Positions 24,045 to 35,074 of a stretch of DNA of 64,000 nucleotides are shown in pieces. The position numbers were made by a program, and so were the translations under genes. The notes beneath the pieces are model-generated. The model saw nothing but the letters and a program-made list of their open reading frames with translations, ran no database searches and was not told the DNA's origin. Origin of the DNA: CAVSWT01 sp963746735 (lineage in GTDB: Bacteria > Bacteroidota > Ignavibacteria > Ignavibacteriales > Ignavibacteriaceae); NCBI GenBank assembly GCA_963746735.1, contig CAVVCO010000008.1, positions 1 to 64,000 on the forward strand. Direction: 5' to 3'. Each line of letters opens with the position of its first letter. Position 1 is the stretch's first letter.

Positions 24045-24641
24045 TCAACCAGTAAATATTTTGTTATAATCTTCCCTCGTCATTCCATATTGGTAGACAT
24101 CAACCAATTGTTCGTCAAAAGTGAGATGGTCTTTTGACATACAACCTTCACGTTTAAATCCAAATTTTTCAGCTATTGTAATACTTCTTTCATTTGAAAC
24201 TATGGCGCGAAGAAAAAGACGGTTTAATTTTAAAATGTCAAAGCCGAACTTAATCATTGAGACAACGGCTTCACTCATTAAACCCTTACCTTCAAATTCA
24301 TAAGAAATAAAATAAGCAAGCTCCCCGCGCGGGATTCTCCAATCAATATCTTTTATACTAATATGGCCAATACATTGATTATTTTTTTTTAGCCATATCC
24401 CAAAAGCAAACGTCAGCTTTTGACGCCATTCATAAATTCTATCTCTTATATAATTTTCTGCAGTAACTTCATCATGGGTACTGGATAAAATAATCGGGAA
24501 ACTATCCTTTAATCTTTCTCTATTTTTATTTATTAAGTCAAAGAATATTTTACCTTCGCCCTCAACATAATTCCTAAGGATGGTATTTTTAGTTTCAATT
24601 TTAGCAGGAGTGAATTGAGGAATATTGCTCATTATTTTCAC
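24045..24641 (-). CDS. GNAT N-acetyltransferase, RimJ/RimL type
   Basis: A 198-residue acetyl-CoA-dependent acetyltransferase. The N-terminal ETKNTILRNYVEGEGKIFFDLI and central GHISIKDIDWRIPRGELAYFISYEFEGKGLMSEAV region (acetyl-CoA motif with EGKGLMSEA) are typical of the ribosomal-protein-alanine acetyltransferase branch; RLFLRAIVSNERSITIAEKFGFKREG closes the fold. Natural substrate unknown. The fourth codon is also ATG and gives a shorter start (24632). Confidence 0.9.
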   Translation of the reverse strand: MKIMSNIPQFTPAKIETKNTILRNYVEGEGKIFFDLINKNRERLKDSFPIILSSTHDEVTAENYIRDRIYEWRQKLTFAFGIWLKKNNQCIGHISIKDIDWRIPRGELAYFISYEFEGKGLMSEAVVSMIKFGFDILKLNRLFLRAIVSNERSITIAEKFGFKREGCMSKDHLTFDEQLVDVYQYGMTREDYNKIFTG

Positions 24642-24662
24642 CCAAATATCTATTTAAAAAAA

Positions 24663-24989
24663 TTAATTATAATAATCTACTTTGCACCCGCATCCATCCC
24701 ACATCTTTTCGTAAACATCAATTCGTTTATTTAATAGTTCCTCAGCATCTTTAAATGTTTCAAAAAGTCGAAGCGCAACTTCATTTTTAGAAGTAATCTC
24801 CTGAAAAATTATTTTATCATTCATTTCAATTATTCTCACATTGTCATTAATAATTGTATTTTTTTCTAAAATAATTTTTGACTCAGATAAAATTTCCGGC
24901 AGTAAATTAATATCAAGTAAAATAATCTTTGATTCGGAAAATTTTATAAAAATATCTTCCATACTAAATCTCAATTTTTCGTTACTCAT
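24663..24989 (-). CDS. Hypothetical protein with C-terminal CGC motif
   Basis: A 108-residue soluble protein, acidic, with no signal peptide. The last residues, EKMWDGCGCKVDYYN, contain a CxC pair and aromatic residues that look functional (metal or redox). Nothing else is recognisable. It lies between the GNAT gene (21 bases downstream) and a DUF2269 gene (12 bases upstream) on the same strand, so probably a real gene of a small operon. Confidence 0.6.
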   Translation of the reverse strand: MSNEKLRFSMEDIFIKFSESKIILLDINLLPEILSESKIILEKNTIINDNVRIIEMNDKIIFQEITSKNEVALRLFETFKDAEELLNKRIDVYEKMWDGCGCKVDYYN

Positions 24990-25001
24990 AATTACTATAA
25001 A

Positions 25002-25472
25002 TTAAATTCCAGGGATTGCTGGTTTTAAAACCATTAGCACAACAGCAATTATGGGAGCAATTAAAGCAATCGAACCCCATAAATCCCATTGATCAGCAAG
25101 CTTTTTGTACTCATCCCAATTAAATTTTGCAGCCTCACTTGCAAGTGCATAAATCTTTTTTTGAATTGGGACAACCTTTGCCATAAAAACCGCCCCGGAA
25201 ATGATATATAAAATCAAAGACCAAAATATCCAGCCTGTTAAAAGTATATTATAATAGCCTCCTGCAGAACCTAAACCGAAAATCAACAATATTCCTACGC
25301 TCGGCATTGTAAAAATCCTATCAGCTTTAATAATACCCTTAAAAGTGAAGGCAATTGTTTTAGCATCTTTGGATTTTTGAGCATACATTTTCCAAAAGAT
25401 TCCAACAGTTATATTTCCAACAAAAATAAAAGCCGCAAAAATATGAATTAGTATTAAAATTGAATGAATCAT
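25002..25472 (-). CDS. DUF2269 family membrane protein
   Basis: A 156-residue protein with four membrane helices. The N-terminus MIHSILILIHIFAAFIFVGN with its histidine in helix 1, the short basic loop before PSVGILLIFGLGSAGG, and the final helix match DUF2269 predicted integral membrane proteins. No function is established. Upstream is the end of the SulP gene; downstream is the small CGC protein, all on the minus strand. Confidence 0.8.
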   Translation of the reverse strand: MIHSILILIHIFAAFIFVGNITVGIFWKMYAQKSKDAKTIAFTFKGIIKADRIFTMPSVGILLIFGLGSAGGYYNILLTGWIFWSLILYIISGAVFMAKVVPIQKKIYALASEAAKFNWDEYKKLADQWDLWGSIALIAPIIAVVLMVLKPAIPGI

Positions 25473-25600
25473 TTTTCTACCTAGTATGATTAAAAGAATA
25501 ATTAGTGGTTTAAAATAAAAAATAATCGGATAAGAGTGGTGTTACTTTTTCAAAATAAAATATATTCTTTACATAAAGGTAAAATCAGAGTATAATTATT

Positions 25601-27314
25601 TCAATCATTTTCCATTTCACGTTTTACTACAGGAATAAATTCTTGAGGACGCCCAAGCTTAGGAATACCAAGCAATTCTCTTGACCTATCCAGAGCATCA
25701 TCAATGTTTCCGTAAATATTTTGTTCACCTATTTTATCAAGCAAACCGTATTGGGTCATTGCGTATAAAGGCTGGGTGTGAACACCGGAAAGAATTAAAT
25801 GTATTCCATCGTTTTTACTTTCCCGGATATAGCTCACTTAATAAATTTAATCCGGTTGCATCTACTGCCGGGACATCTCTCATTCTAATTATTCTAACTT
25901 TAGGAGGCTTTTCAATTGATCTCATTATATCATTGAATTTATGTGCGGCACCGAAAAAGAATGGACCATCAATTTCATAAATTTCTACATCATCAGGAAC
26001 ATTTTTATTTGTCACTGCATTGGGATCTAATTTTTCTTCTTCATCTTTCAATTCCCTTTTTACAACTCCAACATTTGAAACTTCCGACATCCTCCGCATA
26101 AACAATACAACAGCTAATACCATTCCAACTTCAATCGCAATAGTTAAATCGAAGATAACAGTTAAACTAAAAGTTGTTAATAAAACTACTATATCGCTTT
26201 TAGGACTTTTTAATAGCTGTTTAAATACACGGTACTCACTCATATTAATTGAAACTACTATCAACACAGCTGCAAGAGTAGCCATTGGGATCAGTTTTGC
26301 CCACTTGCCTAAAAGAATCATAATTAATAAAAGAGTAATTGCGTGAACAATCCCGGCAATAGGAGTTCTTCCTCCATTTTTAACATTGGTAGCAGTTCTG
26401 GCAATTGCGCCGGTTACAGGTATTCCGCCAAATAAAGGCGATAATATGTTTGCTGCTCCTTGAGCTACTAATTCCATATTTGATTTATGCTTTCCTCCAA
26501 TCATTCCATCTGAAACAACTGCTGAAAGCAATGCTTCAATTGCTGCAAGAATTGCAATTGTTGTTGCCGGCATAATTAAATTTTTTATGGTTGCAAGATT
26601 CATAGATGGGATTGAAGGGAAAGGAATGCTTGAAGGAATTGCTCCAAATCTTGATTCAATAGTCTCAACATTTAAATGAAAATACTGAACAACAAAAGTC
26701 GTTAATAAAATAGCAATAATGCTTCCCGGTATTTTTCTTGATACCTTGGGCCAAAGAAATATAATTAATAATGATGAAAGCCCGATTAATAATGTTTCTA
26801 AATTAAGTGAGTTAAAATTTTTAAAATATACTTCCCACTTTTCAATAAAATCAGCTGGCACAGATTTAATATTCAAACCAAAAAAATCTTTTATCTGGCT
26901 TGAAAAAATTACAACCGCTATTCCACTTGTAAAACCAACTATAACAGGGTAAGGAATAAATTTAATCATCGAGCCAAATTGAGCAAAGCCCATAATCATC
27001 AATATCACCCCAGCCATTAAGGTAGCAATCATCAAACCTTCTGTTCCATATTGCTGAACAATACCATAAACAATAATTATAAAAGCCCCGGTCGGCCCGC
27101 CGATTTGAACTCTGCTTCCTCCTAAAAACGAAACAATAAATCCTCCGATGATTGCAGTTATCAAGCCTTTTTCCGGGGGCACTCCTGACGCGATTCCAAA
27201 AGCAATAGCTAATGGAAGAGCTACGATACCTACCAGCACGCCTGCTGTTAAATCATTTAATAATTGTTTCTTGGTTAAAGTTTTATAAACAACAAATAAT
27301 TTTGGTTTAAACAT
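25601..27314 (-). pseudogene. SulP family anion transporter, frameshift in STAS domain
   Basis: The 499-residue main ORF (27314-25815) contains the whole SulP membrane domain: LTAGVLVGIVALPLAIAFGI, GGPTGAFIIIVYGIV, GFTSGIAVVIFSSQI and the IPVTGAIARTATNVKNGG motif. It then enters the C-terminal STAS domain (DVPAVDATGLNLLSEL) and stops prematurely. The rest of STAS (ESKNDGIHLILSGVHTQPLY) continues in another frame from 25837 to 25601. One base too many around 25822-25826 (a CCGGG run) explains the break. The protein would normally be ~560 residues and transport sulfate, bicarbonate or another anion. If the break is real, the membrane domain may remain but STAS regulation would be lost. Confidence 0.85.
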
Positions 27315-27435
27315 TTTAAGATTATAACAAAAAATTAATTAAAGCGAAGAAACATACTATTGAATTAAATTATTTCCAATATCTAAAGACCTTAGATTTT
27401 TAATGAAGATGTTTCTAATAAACAGCATAAAAAAA

Positions 27436-27453
27436 GGGAAGCCGAAGCTTCCC
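27436..27453 (-). terminator. Intrinsic terminator with TTCG tetraloop
   Basis: On the minus strand GGGAAGC-TTCG-GCTTCCC is followed directly by TTTTTT, a textbook hairpin. It lies 32 bases after the stop codon of the T9SS repeat gene (27485-30881) and insulates it from the SulP gene downstream. Confidence 0.9.
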
Positions 27454-27484
27454 TAATTTTACAAAATAACTTTTTAATAATTCG

Positions 27485-30400
27485 TTATTTCAATAGAACT
27501 AATTTTTTTGTAACCACGAAATTTTTAGTCCCATCGGATGATACTGCATTTATTGAATATAGATAAACACCCGAAGCAAGATTTGATGCATTAAATACAG
27601 TTTCATGGTAACCTGCACTTTGAATTCCATCAGCCAATTGAGCTATCCGTTGGCCTAACAAATTATATATTGTTAAAGATACTTTACTTTCAACAGGTAA
27701 TGCATATCTAATCGTAGTTGAAGGGTTAAAAGGATTAGGATAGTTCTGGCTTAATTCAAAATTCTCTGGTATAATTCCAGCAAAATCGCGAATTCCTGTT
27801 GCGTACCCTGTAGAATCAGCAATTTCAATATCATCAAGATAATAAGCGCCATATGGAGCATAAACTCCTATTCTAACTAGTACATTTTTCTGTCTATAAT
27901 CAGCTAATGAGTATATACCTTGTGTATAAGTAGTCCCGCTAAAATTAGGCTGCTTAATAACTTTCCAGGTTTGTCCGCCATCATTTGATACTTCAAAACT
28001 GTAGTAGCCGCCGCCGCCATCTGCTCTTCTAAGCCAGAATGAGACGTACGGTTTGGGAGCTCCCGATAAATCAACTGTACCTTTTAAAGTTATATAATTA
28101 TAACCACCATTGTTTTGAGGACAATACCAAACCTGAGTACCGCTATGTGCGTTTGCAGCATTAATTTCCCAGGTCCCGGTAGTCCAGTAATTCTTAGAAA
28201 CACTGTCTACTTCAACACTATCGATGAATGGAATTTGAGCATGTTTATAATTATCTGTTATTTGAATATCATCTAAGTGCCATCCATCCTGCTGCACGCC
28301 CGGGCCATTAGAGCCAGTAGTAAATCTTAAATAAGCCGCAGATTGCTGAGACAAAGCACCTAAGTCAAATTCTGCTGCCTCCCATACGCCACCGCTATTT
28401 CCTGTGAATGAGGCTATATTGGTCCACTTTGCATTATCAGAAGAAATATCTATGTAACCATAATCATTGTTTTGTTCAAAAGTATATTTATGATTAAACA
28501 TAAGTAATGGCCTTGTGATTGCAGATAAATTCATTTGTACTACTAATCTTCTATCCGAATTTGGTGCATAATTACCGTTAGGTGAATCTTCAAAAGCATG
28601 TGTTGTTGAATGAAGAGAATCGGCAGAATCTGCTTCCGTTACGGTCCATGGAATATCAGCCGCCCATACAAAGTTAGAACCTTCAAATGTTTCATTGAAT
28701 GGAGCAACTTCAGGAGTAACATTAAAAGCAGTTGCTAAGTCTGCCCTATCAGAACCTTGATTTATAAGCAGTTGAGTATCCTTGCTCATAAATTTTTGCA
28801 TAGTATTGTGTATTCGTAAATGTTAGATCTGTTAAAATTGTATCAGTTGTATTTATATTACTAATATCAAATACTCTTGTTTCATTATGGCCATTTATAT
28901 CAGTTAGTAGCATAATAACCGTTATTAGAATTACTATTATTTATATCATTATTAAGTTTATTTTGATCTGTTGATATAACAACTCTATAGAAACCAAAAT
29001 CAGCTTGCAGTTGATTTACCCCACTTAACTTCCATTCCATTATTGGTTAGGGTTAAGCATGACAAATGATTGAGGAGTTGGGGCATTATCAATTAAAATA
29101 TCATCAACATAATAATGATCCATAAGGGGCATATCCACCTATTCGTATCATAACATTGTTTTCTCTGAAATTATATAAAGAAGCTTGAATCCTGGTATAT
29201 TGAGCACCTGTAAAATTTGGCTGTTAATAATATTTCCATGTAATACCACCATCATCTCGAAGCTTCAACGCTAACATATCCCCCTTGATTATCACTTCTC
29301 TTTATCCAAAATTGAACATAAGGATTAGGAGCTCCAGATAAATTCATCGGGCCGCCAAGAGTTAAATATACATATCCAGTACTGTTTTGCGGTAAATACC
29401 AAACTTGGCTATCTCCAGAATGATCTCCAGTTATTTTAATACTCCATGCACCCGGTATCCATTTCTTTTGAGAAGTAGTATCAACACTAACATCATCATA
29501 AAATGGGAATGCTGTTGTTCTGGTATTATTATAAATTTGTATATCATCTAGATGCCATCCATCTTGCTGTATGCCAGCACCATTTGAAAAGTTTTGAATC
29601 TTATATATCCAACACTGCCTTTAAGCAAACCTGCATCAAAATCTCTTGATTCCCATAATCCGCCTGTATTTCCAGTGAATCCGGTTATTGTAGTCCAGTT
29701 AGAATTATCCGTTGAATATTCAAGATAACCTTGATCATTATTCTGTTCAAAAGAATATTTTTGGTTAAATCTTAAAACCGGATGCGCTGTATTACCAAAA
29801 TTTACTTGAGCAACTAGTCTTCTATCTGCATTTGCAGGATAATTACCATCTGGAGAATCTTCATAAGCATGAGTCGTGCTATGACCAGCATCCGAAGCAT
29901 CATCAGTTGTAACTAGCCCATGGCAGATCTGCTGCCCATTTATATGTTCCTTCAAATGTTTCAGTAAAAGGGGCGTTTCTGCAGTCACTGTAAAACGTTG
30001 TTGCTAAGTCTGCTCTATCAGATCCTTGATTTACAAGGTCTTGAGTATCCATCTCATAAATTTTACCATAGTACTGTGTGTTAGTAAATGCAAGATCAGT
30101 TAAAACCATATCAACTGTGGACTTAGTTGTAACATCTATTACTCTTGTTTCGGTACGTCCATTAATATCTGTTGTAGCATAATATCCTAAATTCCCATTA
30201 AAATTATTAATATCATTATTCACCTTGTTCTGATCAGTTGATAATACGATTCTGTATAAGCTAAAATCACTTGCAGTTGATTGTCCCCATTTTACTTCCA
30301 TACCATTATTAGTTTGGTTTAATAAAACAAAAGACTGCGGAGTTGGAGCATTATCAATTAAAATATCATCGACATAATAAGTGCCATAAGGTGCGTAGCA

Positions 30401-30881
30401 CCCAATTCTAACTAAAGTATTAGCACCTCTATAATTGAACAATGAAGCTTGAACACGCGTATAATTGGAACCGGTAAAATTTGGTTGTAATCAAAGCTTT
30501 CCATGTTGAACCTCCATCACTTGATGCTTCTAGACTGATATATCCTCCCTGGCCATCAGATCTCTTTACCCAGCATTGCAAATAAGGATTGGGAGTACTC
30601 GATAAATTTAATCCACTCGAAAGAGTGATATAATTATAACTTCCAGTTCCTTGCTGCATAACCCAAGCTTGGGTACCGCTATGTGAGCCTACAATTTTAA
30701 CCTGCCACTGAGATGCATCCCGATCCCAGTTAGCATAGGATGTTGTAGTATCTTCAGCATCGTCATTAAATGGGAAAGAAACCTGAACTTTATCTGAGCT
30801 TAAGTTTCCTCCGGATTGGGAAAATGAATATGAACTTAAAAACAGTAAAATTAAAAACATGGTAAGTATTGATTTTAACAT
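27485..30881 (-). pseudogene. Secreted multi-repeat T9SS cargo protein, multiple frameshifts
   Basis: Four ORF fragments on the minus strand belong to one protein of ~1,130 residues. Fragment 1 (30881-30429) has a signal peptide (MLKSILTMFLILLFLSSYSFSQ) and a jelly-roll module (AHSGTQAWV..YNYITL). Fragments 2 and 3 (30442-29903; 29988-29548) carry a fibronectin-III-like unit and a MAM-like unit (FTETFEGTYKWAADLPW; ADRRLVAQVNF). Region 29547-28802 has the same modules only in broken frames. The last fragment (28801-27485) ends with a type A sorting domain (NYPNPFNPSTTIRYALP) for type IX secretion. Modules repeat with a ~1,269-base period. Expected location: outer surface or medium. Indels fall mostly in the middle repeat, where misassembly of near-identical copies is also possible. 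Confidence 0.8.
27831..30370. repeat. Tandem ~1.27-kb coding repeats
   Basis: Matching points recur at 1,265-1,270 bases: the TCATC...ACATAATAA segment at 30366, 29101 and 27831, and GTTGCTAAGTCTGC at 30000 and 28731 (1,269 bases, exactly 423 codons). There are two complete periods and one partial. Spacing that departs from 1,269 (1,265 and 1,270) itself records the indels that break the frame. Confidence 0.8.
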
Positions 30882-31366
30882 AGAGCCCTCCTAATTAATT
30901 ATTAGATAAATTTTTTATCCTTATTCTTAAGAATCGGAATTAACAAAAGAAAATATTTTTCAAATGAATATTTATGATTGAGAAGAAAAGCTACATCATA
31001 AAAGCGATATTATTTCACAAGCTTTCTATTAAACTTATGATGGAAATGAAATAGAATTAAATTTCCTTTCTCGCAAGCTGCAGTTATAAGTTTGAACAGT
31101 AATAAATATTTTATCCAGAATAATTTCTGCTCGAACGATAAAATTTCTATGATAAATATTACATAAAAAGAGGCTTAATGATATAGAACAATTGAACTAA
31201 TTTTAGCAGGGATTGACAGAAATGTTTGATATTTATCCAAAACGAATAAATAATAAGGAAATTTAGCGCATCTATTACTTGATCAAAATAAACATATATT
31301 TTAAGCCAAAGTAGAATTAAGCTAATTCAATTAATAGACAATATTATTCTTGTTTCAAAAGAAATT
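30882..31366. other. Intergenic gap (485 bases)
   Basis: AT-rich, without a credible ORF, strong hairpin or repeat that I can see. It must contain the promoter of the T9SS gene and the end of the aldo/keto reductase transcript. Confidence 0.4.
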
Positions 31367-32353
31367 TTAATTGTTAACAAATTTCATTCCTGTTTGATCA
31401 TATCTTGAACCAGCAACTTCTTCCATTGGAATAACTGATTCAATTTCCTTTAATTCGTCATCAGTTAATTTTACATCAACAGCTTTTATATTTTCTTCTA
31501 AATATTTTATTCGCTTAGTTCCGGGGATTGGGACAATATCATTTCCATTGGCAAGCACCCAGGCCAAAGCTAATTGCGCCGGTGTTACATCTTTTGTTTT
31601 GGCTATTTCATTTACTTTATCAACCAGGTCTAAATTTTTCTTAAAGTTATCACCCTGAAATCTTGGTGCAAATCTTCTGTAATCATCTTTCTCAAAATCA
31701 TCAATTGATTTATAATGCCCGGTTAAAAATCCACGACTTAAGGGACTATATGCAACAAAGCCAATTCCTAGCTCGCGAACTGTTTTTAAAATTTCATCTT
31801 CAGGATCTCTGCTCCACAAAGAATATTCGGTTTGTAATGCAGACACCTGATGCACTTTATTAGCGCGTCGTAATGTGTTTGGAGCAGCTTCAGACATTCC
31901 AATAAATCTAATCTTGCCTTCTTTTACTAAATCCGACATTGCACTGATTGTTTCCTCTATCGGCACTTTTGGATCGACACGATGCTGATAGTACAAATCT
32001 ATATAATCAAAACCCAATCTTTTTAATGAATCATTACATGATTTTTTAACATATTCCGGTGACCCGTTAATGCCTCTTTCATTTGTTTCAAGATTACGAA
32101 CAATTCCAAACTTTGTAGCAACTATAACTTTATCTCTTTTTCCTTTTAATGCTTTCCCAACAAGAATTTCATTTTTATAAGGGCCGTACATATCGGCAGT
32201 ATCAAAAAAATTTATTCCTAATTCTATTGCTCTGTGAATTGTTTTGATTGATTCTGATTCATCTGCTTCACCATAAAATTCAGACATGCCCATGCAGCCA
32301 AGCCCAAGTGCAGAAACTTCTAATCCTGATTTTCCAAGATTTCTTTTTTCCAT
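31367..32353 (-). CDS. Aldo/keto reductase
   Basis: A 328-residue NADPH-dependent TIM-barrel reductase. The catalytic tetrad is visible: D in FFDTADMYGP, Y in the same loop, K in VIVATKFGI, and H in LYYQHRVDP. The coenzyme phosphate loop PIPGTKRIKYLEEN lies near the C-terminus. N-terminus MEKRNLGKSGLEVSALGLGCMGMSE is typical of the AKR13/YakC-type branch. Physiological substrate unknown. Monocistronic by context. Confidence 0.93.
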   Translation of the reverse strand: MEKRNLGKSGLEVSALGLGCMGMSEFYGEADESESIKTIHRAIELGINFFDTADMYGPYKNEILVGKALKGKRDKVIVATKFGIVRNLETNERGINGSPEYVKKSCNDSLKRLGFDYIDLYYQHRVDPKVPIEETISAMSDLVKEGKIRFIGMSEAAPNTLRRANKVHQVSALQTEYSLWSRDPEDEILKTVRELGIGFVAYSPLSRGFLTGHYKSIDDFEKDDYRRFAPRFQGDNFKKNLDLVDKVNEIAKTKDVTPAQLALAWVLANGNDIVPIPGTKRIKYLEENIKAVDVKLTDDELKEIESVIPMEEVAGSRYDQTGMKFVNN

Positions 32354-32454
32354 TTAAATTTCCTCAACTAAATAAAAGTTCATAAAGTTGTTGCCTATAG
32401 AATAATGATTACAGGTTTTTTACATTGTGATCTAATAATCATTTTTAATTAAGA

Positions 32455-35040
32455 TTATTCTTTCTGAATAAGATCTGCATATTTTTCTGCCTCATGTTTT
32501 TTCCCCCATTTTCCATATAGTTCAATAATTGCTTTTACTAAATTGTTCCTTGTTTTTTTATCATATCCTATTTCATCTTTTATCTTGTCATAATCCTTAA
32601 GCAAAACCTTTTCAGCGTTGGAAAATTTTTTAAGTCCAAGCAAGGATTTACCTAATTCACATTCAGTAGATACAACAACCGAATTTTTTTCATCGAATAT
32701 TCTTTTTCTTATTTGCAGTGAACGAGTTAAATTTTGATAAGCAGAATCATATTTACCATCGGCATTTTGTACTTTCCCCAGCCATCCATAGGCATTTCCA
32801 AAATAATAATGGCCATCATTCAACTTTCCTTTCCAAATACTAATAGATTCCTTTATAAGCTTTTCGGCTTTAGCATAATCATTTAAATAATAATAGCAGC
32901 ATCCTAAGTTATACTTACCCATCGCTACTTCTGGATGATTATCTCCTAGAATTTTTTCTCTAATTTCATACGCACTGGTAAACAGACTTTCTGCTTTTTT
33001 ATAATTTCCCCTTTCCTGAAAAATAAAAGCCAGGTTATTCAAGTTATGAGTAACATCCATACTTGTATCACCAAAAAGTTTCCTATCAATATCCAGTGCT
33101 TGTATATAAAATTTTTCTGCGGAATCTAATTTATTTTGGTAGTCATAATTAATTGCTAGATTGTTCATGGTTGATGCAGCTTCCCTGCTTTCTTTCCCGA
33201 ATATTTTTAATGAAATAGCAAGTGATTCTTCAAAACTTTTTTTTGCCCTGTCGAATTGATATAAATCCATTTGCAGGGTTCCATAATTGTTTAAAGCTTC
33301 TTCCAATTTTTTTTCATCTTTTAAAGCTTTCAAAGTTTTAATAGATTTTTCATAAAAATATTTCGCCGTATCAAGATTGCCTTTATAATGAAAAGCCAAC
33401 GCTACATAATTATAACTAATTGCAGTTTCAGAATTATTTTCACCGAACAGAGAGTCTCTTAATTGTAGCGCCCTTTTAAGCTGGAAAATTGCATCATCAT
33501 ATAGCCCTAAACTTTCATAAGTTTGTCCGATTGTTGTTCTAACTTCAGCCTCAATTTCGGGTTGGGCTTTTAATTCAGTATTTATTTTTTTTGAAGCTTT
33601 ATCAAGAACATCTTTTATCTTTAAATCTTTGCCGGCTATAGTTGGATCGGCTGACGATAACATTTCATTTAAAAAATTATTTATGTGTTCAGTTTTAGAG
33701 GCTTCGAGCTCTGCATTATCTCTTTCTTTTGCGGCTATGTTTGCCTGCCAGATAATAGCAACAACACTCCCGATAATTAAAAGATTAATTATTAAAAACA
33801 CCGCTATCCCAATTTTGTGCCTGTTTACGAATTTAGAAGTCCGGTATAAAATGGTATCACTGTGTGCACTGACAGGCCTTCCTTCAATATAGTGATGAAT
33901 ATCTTCAGCTAGTTGTTGAACTGAGTTGTAGCGTCTTTCCGGCTCTTTTTTTAATGCCATTAGGATAATGTTATCAATATCTCCTGATAATCTTCTTTTA
34001 AGCTTTTCTACATTACTGTTTCTTAGTATACTGATTTCTTCTGCTGATACTTCACTTACTTCACCATCTTCTGTAATAGTCTTGCTGGATTTTGCAATTA
34101 TAGTACTAGGTTTTTCAGGATTAACTGATGTAATTACTTTTTCAACTTCATGAGGAAATTTATTTTTAAAACTGTAAGGTAAGTGTCCGGTTAATAGCTC
34201 ATATAATAAAACGCCTAGTGAATATATATCACTTGCAGTAGTTATTTTTCCGCCTTTAACTTGCTCTGGACTGGCGTATTCAACTGTCATCAGCTTTGAA
34301 CCATCCCTGGTTAATGCCATCGTGTTAGCATTTTGCTCTTCGCTTAGTAGTTTTGCAATTCCAAAATCAAGAAGTTTTGGAGTGCCGTCGGATGTAATTA
34401 AAATATTACTTGGCTTTAAATCCCTGTGTACAATTAAATTCTGATGAGCATAGTTTACAGCGGAACAAACTTTTATAAAAAGTTCAAGCCGCTGATCAAC
34501 AGAAAGTTTATTCAGATCACAATACTCGGTTATTGGAATGCCGTCAATATATTCCATAACAAAAAATGGAAGGCCATCATCGGAAGTTCCGCCGTCAATA
34601 ATTTTTGCAATGTTGGGGTGATCGAGATTTGCAAGCGTTTGTCTTTCGTGTTTAAATCTTCTTACTATTTCATCTGTGTCCATTCCCCTTTTAATAATTT
34701 TTAATGCTGCGGTCTGTTCAAACTCATTATCTGCTCTCCTCGCCAGGTAAACATAAGCCATTCCTCCAGTGCCTATTTTCTTTTCAATTTTATAAGCACC
34801 GAATTGCTTTCCTATGAACAAATCATCTTCATCTATATTTTGCAGATAAGTAAAATCTATACCCGGTTCTTCCAAAAAGCTGCCTGAATTTTCAAAAGCA
34901 AATAGTAAAGCTTCAACTTCTTGTTTGATAGACTCGTTTCCCAAACATTCTTTGTCGACAAAATCATGGCGTTGGTTATAAGGCAGTTCGATTGCTGACT
35001 CAAATATAGATTTAATCTTTTTCCAATCCAGGATATTCAT
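32455..35040 (-). CDS. Ser/Thr protein kinase with membrane anchor and TPR repeats
   Basis: An 861-residue Hanks-type kinase. Kinase motifs: GTGGMAYVY (90-98), K114 in AALKII, HRDLKPSNIL (205-214), DFGIAK (225-230) and YASPEQV. A single membrane helix lies at ~409-431. The remaining ~400 residues are TPR units of the 42-residue kinesin-light-chain type (for example NYGTLQMDLYQFDRAKKSFEE and NNLAFIFQERGNYKKAESLF). The kinase would be cytoplasmic and the TPR part on the other side of the membrane. It follows an ECF sigma gene by 34 bases on the same strand, the usual pairing for TIGR02999-type sigma factors. An unusually long acidic insertion between kinase subdomains is seen around residues 296-345. 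Confidence 0.93.
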   Translation of the reverse strand: MNILDWKKIKSIFESAIELPYNQRHDFVDKECLGNESIKQEVEALLFAFENSGSFLEEPGIDFTYLQNIDEDDLFIGKQFGAYKIEKKIGTGGMAYVYLARRADNEFEQTAALKIIKRGMDTDEIVRRFKHERQTLANLDHPNIAKIIDGGTSDDGLPFFVMEYIDGIPITEYCDLNKLSVDQRLELFIKVCSAVNYAHQNLIVHRDLKPSNILITSDGTPKLLDFGIAKLLSEEQNANTMALTRDGSKLMTVEYASPEQVKGGKITTASDIYSLGVLLYELLTGHLPYSFKNKFPHEVEKVITSVNPEKPSTIIAKSSKTITEDGEVSEVSAEEISILRNSNVEKLKRRLSGDIDNIILMALKKEPERRYNSVQQLAEDIHHYIEGRPVSAHSDTILYRTSKFVNRHKIGIAVFLIINLLIIGSVVAIIWQANIAAKERDNAELEASKTEHINNFLNEMLSSADPTIAGKDLKIKDVLDKASKKINTELKAQPEIEAEVRTTIGQTYESLGLYDDAIFQLKRALQLRDSLFGENNSETAISYNYVALAFHYKGNLDTAKYFYEKSIKTLKALKDEKKLEEALNNYGTLQMDLYQFDRAKKSFEESLAISLKIFGKESREAASTMNNLAINYDYQNKLDSAEKFYIQALDIDRKLFGDTSMDVTHNLNNLAFIFQERGNYKKAESLFTSAYEIREKILGDNHPEVAMGKYNLGCCYYYLNDYAKAEKLIKESISIWKGKLNDGHYYFGNAYGWLGKVQNADGKYDSAYQNLTRSLQIRKRIFDEKNSVVVSTECELGKSLLGLKKFSNAEKVLLKDYDKIKDEIGYDKKTRNNLVKAIIELYGKWGKKHEAEKYADLIQKE

Positions 35041-35074
35041 TTATAAATTATAAAATGGTTTTAGGAATTTTTTT

